Origin: an uncultured Alphaproteobacteria bacterium
Lineage (GTDB): Bacteria > Pseudomonadota > Alphaproteobacteria > Caulobacterales > Hyphomonadaceae
Length of the DNA stretch: 6,183 nt
Assembly: GCA_903831485.1 (NCBI GenBank)
Contig: CAIKXW010000176.1
Coordinates: forward strand, 1-6,183
Reading direction: 5' to 3'
The translations under genes were made by a program, and so were the position numbers. Position 1 is the first letter of the stretch, and the number at the start of each line of letters is the position of its first letter. Below the pieces are notes generated by a model. The model was not told where the DNA came from. It worked only from the letters and a program-made list of their open reading frames with translations, and did not search any database. Below are positions 1-4,607 of this stretch, one piece after another.

Positions 1-774
1 CACCTGCGCAAACACCTCTTCATCTTCGGCGAGCGTCCCTCCGTCGCGGACTTCGCCATCGCCGGCCAGCTGATCCAGATGATGAAGGATCCGACGCCCG
101 CCAAGATCATCGAGAAGGACGGCGAGTTCGTCGCCAAATGGTGCGAGTTCATGTCGGCGCCCACCGCGTCCGGGCCGTTCGCAGCCCTCGAAGATCTCAA
201 GGAAACCCTCGCGCCGATCTTCCAGGACGATCTCGCCCTGTTCTTCCTGCCCTGGGCTGCCGAGAATCTCGAAAGCTCGCTCGCCGGCGCCGAGACCTTC
301 ACCGTCACGCTCGGCAAGGAAGCTGTCGCCCTCACGCCGCTGCGTTCGGCTGCGCGCTCCTTCCGCGAGCTGCGCCGCAAGTTCGTGTCAGGGCAGGCGA
401 TCGACACGCTGAAGGCCTTCACCGACGAGACCACGTCGACGATCTTCCTGCTGCGTCCCCAGCGCGTCGACGCGCGCCCGACGCCAGTTGCCGAACCCGT
501 CGCCGATCTCGGCGAATCCGCCGCTGCGCCCGAGGCCGATGCTTCGCCGAAAGAAGACGCCGCGCCTGAAACCGGCGATGGCCGTCCCCGTCGCCGTCGC
601 CGTCGCGGCGGTGGCAAGGGCGCCGCTGCAGACGCCGCTAGCCTGTCCATGGATGAAGCCGAGGCCACGGCCGAAGACGCGCCCATCGCCTTCGCCGACG
701 AAGGCGTCGGCGTCGAGCCGCCGTCCGTCGAAGACGACGTCCCGCCAGCAGAGCCTGCTTCCGACGAGCCCTGA
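1..774 (+). CDS. Glutathione S-transferase family protein with disordered Arg-rich tail (N-terminus outside window)
   Basis: The frame is open from base 1, so this is the C-terminal 257 residues of a longer protein; the Met codons at 79 and 82 are internal. The first residues (FIFGERPSVADFAIAGQL) and the following DPT and W-C-E-F segment match the all-alpha C-terminal domain of cytosolic GSTs, including the conserved N-capping S-x-A-D. The helical domain continues to about residue 155, with an LPWAAEN segment typical of larger bacterial GST-like proteins. GSTs conjugate glutathione to electrophiles or act as thiol-dependent reductases. The thioredoxin-fold half with the catalytic residue lies upstream, so activity cannot be judged. 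From about residue 160 the protein becomes a low-complexity Ala/Pro/Glu/Asp tail, broken by six consecutive arginines and a GGGKG (residues 197-207). Such a tail is unusual for a GST. The gene is followed after 20 bases by the rhomboid gene, probably in one operon. Family call is confident; substrate unknown. Confidence 0.82.
   Translation, partial: HLRKHLFIFGERPSVADFAIAGQLIQMMKDPTPAKIIEKDGEFVAKWCEFMSAPTASGPFAALEDLKETLAPIFQDDLALFFLPWAAENLESSLAGAETFTVTLGKEAVALTPLRSAARSFRELRRKFVSGQAIDTLKAFTDETTSTIFLLRPQRVDARPTPVAEPVADLGESAAAPEADASPKEDAAPETGDGRPRRRRRRGGGKGAAADAASLSMDEAEATAEDAPIAFADEGVGVEPPSVEDDVPPAEPASDEP
589..606 (+). repeat. Three tandem CGTCGC hexamers coding six arginines
   Basis: An uninterrupted (CGTCGC)x3 microsatellite inside the tail of the GST-like gene encodes RRRRRR. 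It sits in an otherwise acidic, low-complexity segment. In-frame hexamer slippage could change the number of arginines without breaking the reading frame. Confidence 0.7.
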
Positions 775-794
775 CGCCTTCGGGAAGCGCCGCG

Positions 795-1427
795 ATGGAC
801 CCGTTCTCCCTGCTGCTTCAAGCGCCGGTCAACCTGGCGCTGCTGGCAATCAATGTCGGCCTGTCGATCGCCGCGTTCCAGAACACGCGCCTGCTCGACA
901 GGCTGATGTTCGACGTCGGCCGGATCAAGCGGAACAAGGAGTGGTATCGCTGGGTCTCGTCCGCCTTCATCCATGGCGACCCGACGTACCTCTTCTTCAA
1001 CATGCTGGCGCTGGTCTTCTTCGGGCCAGCCCTTGAAGTCGGGCTCGGAGCGGGTGGATTCGTGGCGATCTATTTCGTGTCCCTGATCGCAGGCTCCGCC
1101 TGGACATGGATGGAGCATTTCCGTGATTCGAACTACCGGGCGCTCGGCGCATCCGGCGCCATTTCCGGTGTCACCACCGCGGCCGCGCTCTTCTTTCCGT
1201 TCTCGACCATCTATCTTTTCTTCGCCGTTCCGATGCCGATGATCGTCTTTGCGCTCGGCTACATCATCTGGTCTGCCGTCGCGTCCGCAGGCCGTTTGCG
1301 CGATGGTGTCGGCCACGCGGCCCACCTCGGCGGCGCGCTCGCGGGCGCCGCCGTCGTCTGCCTTCTCTGGCCCGAAGCGCCCCAGGCCATGATCGATCAG
1401 CTAGCGGACAGGCTGCGCGGCTTCTGA
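795..1427 (+). CDS. Rhomboid family intramembrane serine protease
   Basis: A 210-residue integral membrane protein with about six hydrophobic helices (roughly 10-28, 62-82, 86-106, 117-136, 138-164, 173-192). This is the minimal bacterial rhomboid core. Rhomboids cleave transmembrane substrates inside the bilayer with a Ser-His dyad. The nucleophile motif GASG is at residues 118-121 (Ser120), and the partner helix has GHAAHLGG with His177. The second-helix signature H-G-D...FFNM is present (His60, Asn69). At the position four residues before Asn69, where many rhomboids carry an oxyanion-hole histidine (GlpG H150), this protein has Tyr65. The start follows the GST stop by 20 bases with only a weak purine stretch (GGGAAGCG), consistent with coupling to the upstream gene. 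Family assignment is strong; the substrate is unknown. The neighbouring lipoprotein is a candidate partner only by position. Confidence 0.92.
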   Translation: MDPFSLLLQAPVNLALLAINVGLSIAAFQNTRLLDRLMFDVGRIKRNKEWYRWVSSAFIHGDPTYLFFNMLALVFFGPALEVGLGAGGFVAIYFVSLIAGSAWTWMEHFRDSNYRALGASGAISGVTTAAALFFPFSTIYLFFAVPMPMIVFALGYIIWSAVASAGRLRDGVGHAAHLGGALAGAAVVCLLWPEAPQAMIDQLADRLRGF

Positions 1428-1440
1428 TACGGCTCCCCAA

Positions 1441-1446
1441 AAGGAG
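1441..1446 (+). promoter_or_regulatory. Strong Shine-Dalgarno AAGGAG of the small lipoprotein gene
   Basis: AAGGAG lies 4 bases before the ATG at 1451 and 7 bases before a second, adjacent in-frame ATG at 1454. The spacing favours 1454 as the true start, which would remove one Met. Compared with the weak site of the rhomboid gene, it suggests the lipoprotein is made in larger amounts. Confidence 0.7.
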
Positions 1447-1450
1447 AGAC

Positions 1451-1798
1451 ATGATGACCCGAATCCCAGCCGCCATTTTCGCCCTCGCGGGCCTCGCAGC
1501 GCTCAGCGCCTGCGGCGCCGGCGAAAGCGAGTTCGTGACCAAGGGCACAGCCGCCTGCGTCAAGGAGGAGGGCCAGCAGGCCGCGGCCAAGTGCACTTGT
1601 CAGACCCGCATCATCGAGACGGCGCTCAACGACAAGGAGAAGAAATTCGTGCTCGCGACCTTGAGCGCAGAGACCATGGATCCCGAGGCCGGGATGAAGG
1701 CGCTCAGTGACTCGGGCCTCACAATCGAGGACATGATGTCGATGGGTCAGCGCATGGCCGCGCTCGAAGGCCGCATTAGCACGGAGTGTGGGGCCTGA
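1451..1798 (+). CDS. Small Cys-rich lipoprotein, unknown function
   Basis: A 115-residue protein that I do not recognise as a characterised family. Residues 1-20 form a lipoprotein signal peptide: Arg near the start, a hydrophobic stretch (AAIFALAGLAAL), and the lipobox LSAC ending at Cys21. The +2 residue is Gly, not Asp, so outer-membrane sorting would be expected under the Lol rule. The mature part is short, charged and probably helical, with four further cysteines (36, 48, 50, 113); 48 and 50 form a C-T-C. Two periplasmic disulfides are plausible. The start is at one of two adjacent ATGs; the second has better spacing to AAGGAG. It begins 23 bases after the rhomboid stop and is probably the last gene of that operon, since a strong hairpin follows. 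It could be a rhomboid-associated factor, but only position supports that. Confidence 0.8.
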   Translation: MMTRIPAAIFALAGLAALSACGAGESEFVTKGTAACVKEEGQQAAAKCTCQTRIIETALNDKEKKFVLATLSAETMDPEAGMKALSDSGLTIEDMMSMGQRMAALEGRISTECGA

Positions 1799-1821
1799 AT
1801 GCGCGCCTGACACAAAAGACA

Positions 1822-1851
1822 AGCGGCGCGCCCCGTCAGGGACGCGCCGCT
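1822..1851. terminator. Bidirectional hairpin terminator between lipoprotein and hsp20 genes
   Basis: AGCGGCGCG (1822-1830) pairs perfectly with CGCGCCGCT (1843-1851). After one C/A mismatch, CCC/GGG extend the stem to a GTCA loop. On the plus strand it is followed by CTCTTTC, a modest pyrimidine tract. On the minus strand the RNA after the stem is UUGUCUUUUGUG, a better U tract. The element lies between two convergent genes and so can stop both transcripts. The rest of the gap (1852-1967) is G/C-rich, with no gene that I can support. Confidence 0.75.
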
Positions 1852-1967
1852 CTCTTTCGAGGGATCCTGGCCAGCCGCCCCGGGGGGAGGGAGAGGGCCG
1901 GCCGGCTCACCTCGCGTCCTGCAGGCAGTCACTCAGATCGGAATGCCTGTCCGCGGTTTCAAGCGCC

Positions 1968-2438
1968 TCAAGCAGCAGAAGCTTTCCGCGCGTCGATCAC
2001 CTTGTGCGACTGCTCGCCGCCGATAGCGATCTTGCGCGGCTTCATCGCTTCCGGCAGCTCGCGCTTCAGCTCGATGCGCAGCAGGCCATTCTTCAGGTGG
2101 GCGCCGCTCACCACCACGTGATCGGCAAGCTGGAAGCGCCGGATGAAGCCGCGCTCCGCAATGCCGCGGTGGAGAAACTTGCGGTTCTCTGCGCCGCCAT
2201 CTTTCTTGCCGATGACGATCAGCTGGCCTTCCTTCACTTCAAGGTCGAGATCGTCGTCGCCGAATCCGGCGACAGCCAGTTCGATCGCGTACGCGTTTTC
2301 GTCGTCCGTCGACTGCTCGATATTGTAGGGGGGATAGCCCTGCACACCATCAAGTCGCGTCGCGGTGTCGATCAGGCTGGCGAGCCGGTCGAAACCGACA
2401 ACGGTGCGGTAGAGGGGGGAAAAATCGAAATTGCTCAT
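1968..2438 (-). CDS. ibpA: Small heat shock protein, Hsp20/IbpA type
   Basis: A 156-residue ATP-independent holdase that binds unfolding proteins and keeps them refoldable by DnaK/ClpB. The N-terminus (FDFSPLYRTVVGFDRL, residues 4-19) is the characteristic start of class A proteobacterial IbpA-like sHsps. The alpha-crystallin domain runs from about residue 36 (YPPYNIE) to 130, with FLHRGIAERGF at 88-98 and the conserved AHLKNGLLRIEL at 113-124. The C-terminal I-x-I anchor is present as IAI (137-139). Length is normal for the family. ATG 2436-2438 is the start: GAGGA lies 5 bases upstream and the homology begins immediately. The gene has its own promoter region, is divergent from the methyltransferase gene, and carries a leader hairpin of ROSE thermometer type, so heat control at both transcription and translation is likely. 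The DUF1150 gene often found beside alphaproteobacterial ibpA is not seen. Confidence 0.95.
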   Translation of the reverse strand: MSNFDFSPLYRTVVGFDRLASLIDTATRLDGVQGYPPYNIEQSTDDENAYAIELAVAGFGDDDLDLEVKEGQLIVIGKKDGGAENRKFLHRGIAERGFIRRFQLADHVVVSGAHLKNGLLRIELKRELPEAMKPRKIAIGGEQSHKVIDARKASAA

Positions 2439-2440
2439 CT

Positions 2441-2461
2441 CTGTCCTCGTTCAAGCAACAG
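2441..2461 (-). promoter_or_regulatory. ROSE-like RNA thermometer hairpin masking the hsp20 ribosome binding site
   Basis: On the minus-strand mRNA, CUGUUGCU (2461-2454) pairs with AGGACAG (2447-2441) across the loop UGAACG. The pairs are C-G, U-A, G-C, U-A, U-G wobble, then a bulged G2456, then C-G and U-A. The 5' arm contains UUGCU opposite AGGA of the Shine-Dalgarno. This is the defining signature of ROSE elements: U(U/C)GCU with a bulged G facing the SD, in leaders of alpha- and gammaproteobacterial ibpA genes. The hairpin ends 2 bases before the AUG. At low temperature it should block ribosome entry and open progressively on heating. The pairing is read directly from sequence; temperature behaviour is inferred from the family. 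Confidence 0.85.
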
Positions 2462-2462
2462 T

Positions 2463-2545
2463 CGGACGCAGCCGCGTCCGCTTGGGTTGACGTCCAGAGG
2501 CCATTCGCGGCGCCACCTCATGGTCTGCGCCTTGGCCTCCAAGGC
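2463..2545 (-). promoter_or_regulatory. Upstream hairpins of the hsp20 leader
   Basis: Two perfect stems precede the SD hairpin in the same leader. CGGACGC/GCGTCCG (7 bp, 4-base loop) lies at 2463-2480, just one base from the SD hairpin. GCCTTGG/CCAAGGC (7 bp, 3-base loop) lies at 2529-2545. ROSE leaders normally have one to three stable 5' hairpins ahead of the temperature-sensing one; these fit that layout. They contain no gene. The stretch between them (2481-2528) shows only weak pairing. Confidence 0.65.
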
Positions 2546-2571
2546 CCGCATGTGCGCTGCCTCGCGGATTG

Positions 2572-2600
2572 AGTTGGGAAGGCGCCTGCTTGCCGTCAAG
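2572..2600 (-). promoter_or_regulatory. Putative heat-shock (RpoH-type) promoter of hsp20
   Basis: On the minus strand, CTTGAC (2600-2595) is followed after 16 bases by CCCAACT (2578-2572). The first matches the -35 of RpoH and general promoters. The second partly resembles the RpoH -10 (CCCCATnT) but lacks its AT core. Initiation near 2565 would give a leader of about 125 bases that includes all three hairpins, a length usual for ROSE leaders. The assignment is tentative because the -10 match is weak. Confidence 0.45.
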
Positions 2601-2628
2601 ACCGAGCCATCAAGACTGGGTGGTCAAG
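2596..2628. repeat. Three TCAAG motifs at exact 14-base period
   Basis: TCAAG begins at 2596, 2610 and 2624 (CTTGA on the minus strand). The first two copies extend to TCAAGAC. The copy at 2596 forms the putative hsp20 -35 box. The array lies in the gap between hsp20 and the divergent methyltransferase gene. It could be alternative -35 elements or a regulator site; chance is possible for a 5-base motif. Confidence 0.4.
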
Positions 2629-2684
2629 TGACGCCGCCGGAGTAAAGTCGATTTGAATCGCCGTCGGGACCCTCAGGAAAAGAC

Positions 2685-3599
2685 ATGAAAACAGGCCATT
2701 TTCTGCTCGCACTTGCCGCCCTTGGGCTATCCGCCTGTGGCGGCGGCGAACCCGCCCCGGCAACCGCTGCCGGAGAGCCCGTTGAGGCCAGCGTCCCCGC
2801 CGCCCCACTTGAAACCGCAGTCGCAGGCGCCTGGCGGCTCGAGCAGGAAAGGGCGCGCGACAAATGGCGCCATCCGGTCGAGACGCTGAATTTCTTTGGT
2901 ATCAAGCCGTCCGACACCGTCGTCGAGATCGCGCCGGGCGGTGGCTGGTACACCGCCATCCTCGGGCCCTACCTGAAAAGCGGCGGAGGAAAACTCTATG
3001 CCGCTCACGTTGATCCCACCGCATCGGAAGGCGCGCGCGCAGACGTCGACACGTACCGCGCGGCTTTCGTCGAACGCCCCGACACCTATGGCGACATCAC
3101 GCTGACAGTCGCCTCGCGCACCAGCACGGGCCTTGCGCCCGACGGTACGGCGGATGCGGTGCTCACCTTCCGCAACGTGCACAACTGGATGGCCGGGGGT
3201 TACGCCGACAAGATCTTCGCTGACGCGTTCCGCGCGCTGAAACCCGGTGGCGTGCTCGGCCTGGAAGAACACCGTCTGCCCTCCGCACGCGACCAGGACC
3301 TTCGCGCCACAACCGGCTACGTTCTCGAAAGCTATGTCGTCCAGCTCGCACAGAACGCTGGCTTCGTGCTCGAGGAATCTTCCGAGATCAACGCCAACCC
3401 GAACGACACCGCCGACCATCCTCTCGGCGTCTGGATGCTCGCGCCCACGCTCGACAAGCCGCAAGCCGGCACACCCGAAGCCGAGGGCTTCGACCCCGCC
3501 AAATACGCCGCCATCGGCGAAAGCGACCGCATGACCCTCCGCTTCCGCAAACCCGCAAACGCCGCCGCGCCTGCGCCGCCACCGTCACCCGCGCAGTAA
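2685..3599 (+). CDS. Exported lipoprotein with class I SAM-methyltransferase fold
   Basis: A 304-residue protein. Residues 1-17 are a signal peptide with lipobox LSAC and Cys18, followed by a Gly/Pro/Ala-rich linker to about 45; the +2 Gly suggests the outer membrane. From about 50 to 255 it resembles the predicted methyltransferase group COG4798. Motif I is VVEIAPGGGWYT (79-90), an E-x-A-x-G-x-G version of the SAM loop. A strand ending in Asp110 may contact the ribose, TFRNVHNWM (161-169) is the motif IV region, and LKPGGVLGLEEHR (185-197) is the post-II strand. The C-terminus is a Pro/Ala tail. The start is set by AGGA at 2675-2678 and by the signal peptide. No partner gene follows. SAM is not known in the periplasm, so the protein may bind another ligand or have lost catalysis. 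The fold call is firm, the reaction unknown. Confidence 0.85.
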   Translation: MKTGHFLLALAALGLSACGGGEPAPATAAGEPVEASVPAAPLETAVAGAWRLEQERARDKWRHPVETLNFFGIKPSDTVVEIAPGGGWYTAILGPYLKSGGGKLYAAHVDPTASEGARADVDTYRAAFVERPDTYGDITLTVASRTSTGLAPDGTADAVLTFRNVHNWMAGGYADKIFADAFRALKPGGVLGLEEHRLPSARDQDLRATTGYVLESYVVQLAQNAGFVLEESSEINANPNDTADHPLGVWMLAPTLDKPQAGTPEAEGFDPAKYAAIGESDRMTLRFRKPANAAAPAPPPSPAQ

Positions 3600-3622
3600 C
3601 GCTGGAGCCACTACGGGAAGTC

Positions 3623-3651
3623 CTCCCTCGACTGCGAAGCAGCCGGGGGAG
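3623..3651. repeat. Long imperfect hairpin downstream of the methyltransferase gene
   Basis: CTCCCTCGACTGC (3623-3635) folds back on GCAGCCGGGGGAG (3639-3651) over a GAA loop, with one A/C mismatch and one G-U pair. It begins 24 bases after the stop codon. It could help end the transcript, but no U tract follows. It looks more like one of the G/C-rich palindromic intergenic repeats scattered in alphaproteobacterial genomes. Confidence 0.6.
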
Positions 3652-3674
3652 AGGAGCGGTCCGCGTAGCCGACG

Positions 3675-3695
3675 AATTGGTCCAGTGGACCAATT
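3675..3695. repeat. Perfect 10-bp palindrome with one central base
   Basis: AATTGGTCCA (3675-3684) and TGGACCAATT (3686-3695) are exact reverse complements around a single G. A hairpin with a 1-base loop is unlikely to form as drawn, so binding of a dimeric protein or a REP-type repeat is more plausible. It is AT-richer than its surroundings. It is followed by a GCGAAG-rich stretch (about 3709-3740) with no gene. Confidence 0.75.
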
Positions 3696-3753
3696 AGAGC
3701 GACGAACGCCGAAGCGATAGCGAAGGCAGGACGCGAAGCGTGACGGAGGGCCG

Positions 3754-3772
3754 CCGCTTGCAAAGCAAGCGG
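3754..3772. repeat. Perfect 8-bp stem-loop
   Basis: CCGCTTGC (3754-3761) pairs exactly with GCAAGCGG (3765-3772) over AAA. Together with the structures at 3623-3651 and 3675-3695 it forms a 150-base cluster of inverted repeats. No poly-T follows, so a terminator is not favoured. Confidence 0.65.
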
Positions 3773-3783
3773 ATCGGCGCCGA

Positions 3784-3872
3784 GTTTGGGGAAACCGTTG
3801 TTCGCGTTTGGGGGAAACCGAACGGCGAATTCCAACCCGATCAATCACTTCCTCCAGGAATTTGGGGGAAAC
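3784..3872 (+). repeat. Three dispersed TTTGGGG(G)AAAC direct repeats
   Basis: GTTTGGGGAAACCG at 3784-3797, GTTTGGGGGAAACCG at 3806-3820 and ATTTGGGGGAAAC at 3860-3872. The motif is itself a short inverted repeat (GTTT/AAAC) around a G tract. The first two copies begin 22 bases apart, about two helical turns. The spacing is irregular and the unit short, so this is not a CRISPR array. The repeats lie just upstream of the TATAAT at 3907. Confidence 0.55.
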
Positions 3873-3906
3873 ACCGGCGCCAAATCGGCGGGCGGATCTG
3901 CGGCCG

Positions 3907-3912
3907 TATAAT
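3907..3912 (+). promoter_or_regulatory. Perfect TATAAT -10 box placed for a leaderless transcript
   Basis: TATAAT is rare by chance in this GC-rich sequence. Seven bases separate it from the ATG at 3920, so transcription would begin at or beside the A of that ATG, giving a leaderless mRNA. No good -35 is visible about 17 bases upstream, so it would be a weak or activator-dependent promoter. Confidence 0.4.
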
Positions 3913-3919
3913 CGGCCCC

Positions 3920-4078
3920 ATGACCGTCGCGAAAAATCTCGACGCATATGAACAAGGCGAGACCCAAAGCTGGGCCTGGCCTGTCCATGCATTTGTCGCG
4001 TGGCTCACGACCATGCCCGGCTACGTCACGCGCTTCAAACGCGCCCGCCGCTTCGCTCCCAACCGGCGCGACAGCTGA
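3920..4078 (+). CDS. Possible 52-residue leaderless small ORF, unknown
   Basis: Starting at the ATG aligned with TATAAT, the frame encodes 52 residues with a Trp-rich middle (SWAWPVHAFVAWLTTMPGY) and a basic end (RFKRARRFAPNRR). I do not recognise it. The frame is also open upstream to 3740, but that part consists of repeat sequence and is unlikely to be coded. There is no Shine-Dalgarno, consistent with leaderless initiation. The hydrophobic, then basic, pattern suggests a small membrane-associated peptide. Alternatively it is the head of a decayed gene, since the same frame stays open after the TGA. Coding status is uncertain. Confidence 0.3.
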   Translation: MTVAKNLDAYEQGETQSWAWPVHAFVAWLTTMPGYVTRFKRARRFAPNRRDS

Positions 4079-4529
4079 GACGGCCTCCGCGAAAGCGAGT
4101 GCCATCGCGACCAGCTGATCGCCCAGGGCGTAGCCCAGCTGCTCGCAGGCCAACCTCTCCAGCTCGACGACACAAAAATCCAGCTAACGCCACCCGCCAC
4201 CTATGGCGGCGCATGCCATCGCACGCCCTTCCACTTGAGCCGCCGCTTCATCGCGCTCGCCCGCCGGGCCGCCGATCCTGAAGCGATCATCCGCGCGCGC
4301 TTCAAGCGCCTCTCGCGCAGTCTCCTCGCAGCCCGCGGCACGCCTCAACTCCACGCGTTGCTCGGTACCCTCCAATCACCCCGGAAGCGCAAGCTGCCGG
4401 GATCGCCTCCGCTTGCGCGTCATCCGCAACCGGCCTATCCACAGTCCCATGTCCATGCGCGCCGCCATCCTTCGACTTCAAGGCAAGGCCATTCAACGCC
4501 TTGCGCTGGCGCGTCGCTGACAATGACGG
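4079..4529. other. No supported gene; possible remnant in the frame of the small ORF
   Basis: After the TGA at 4076-4078 the same plus-strand frame has no stop until 4577-4579. It encodes a protein-like stretch at first (RDQLIAQGVAQLLAGQPLQL at 4109-4168, then RRFIALARRAADPEAIIRAR from about 4241). It then runs into Arg/Pro/His-rich sequence typical of non-coding GC-rich DNA. No start with a ribosome binding site is visible and I know no matching family. One reading is an old gene split by a nonsense change at 4076; the other is a chance open frame. Minus-strand frames here look like shadows. No RNA gene, insertion sequence or attachment site is apparent. Confidence 0.3.
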
Positions 4530-4550
4530 GCCGGCGGCGGAAGCGCCGGC
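4530..4550. repeat. G/C-rich stem-loop upstream of the transporter gene
   Basis: GCCGGCG (4530-4536) pairs with CGCCGGC (4544-4550) around a 7-base loop. It is not followed by a T tract on either strand. It may be a leader structure of the downstream transporter or part of intergenic debris. Confidence 0.4.
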
Positions 4551-4570
4551 GACCCTCGTCCCGACCGACC

Positions 4571-4600
4571 CTCCGCTGACGACCAGAAGGACGAGCGGAG
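4571..4600 (+). promoter_or_regulatory. Inverted repeat that can mask the transporter ribosome binding site
   Basis: CTCCGCT (4571-4577) is the exact complement of AGCGGAG (4594-4600), which carries most of the GGAGAG Shine-Dalgarno (4597-4602) located 5 bases before the ATG at 4608. A second purine tract, AGAAGGA, lies in the loop. In RNA the 7-bp stem would cover the ribosome binding site. No ligand pocket or known riboswitch motif is visible, so any regulatory role is inferred from pairing only. Confidence 0.4.
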
Positions 4601-4607
4601 AGACGAC

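Noticed and set aside
1873..1907. Second terminator or small RNA in the lipoprotein/hsp20 gap
   Set aside because: Only a weak AGCCG/CGGCT pairing and G/C-rich sequence without U tract; the hairpin at 1822-1851 already explains termination.
1788..2645. Long plus-strand open frame of 285 codons across the hsp20 gene
   Set aside because: It is antisense to a fully recognisable Hsp20 and crosses its promoter and the terminator. Its product shows no family features and is explained by codon bias on the other strand.
2727..3464. Minus-strand open frame of 245 codons inside the methyltransferase gene
   Set aside because: Shadow of a gene with clear lipobox and SAM motifs. No ribosome binding site or recognisable domain.
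3784..3872. CRISPR array
   Set aside because: Repeats are only 12-15 bases, three copies, spacers of unequal length (8 and 39 bases), and no cas genes.
3585..3992. Minus-strand protein gene in the intergenic region
   Set aside because: The frame reads through the inverted-repeat cluster, the product is Arg-rich low-information sequence, and no ribosome binding site is seen.
4076..4110. Selenocysteine reading of TGA 4076, with a small GAAA-loop hairpin downstream
   Set aside because: The stem is weak with a bulge, does not match a bacterial SECIS, and no selenoprotein family fits. A nonsense change or chance is simpler.
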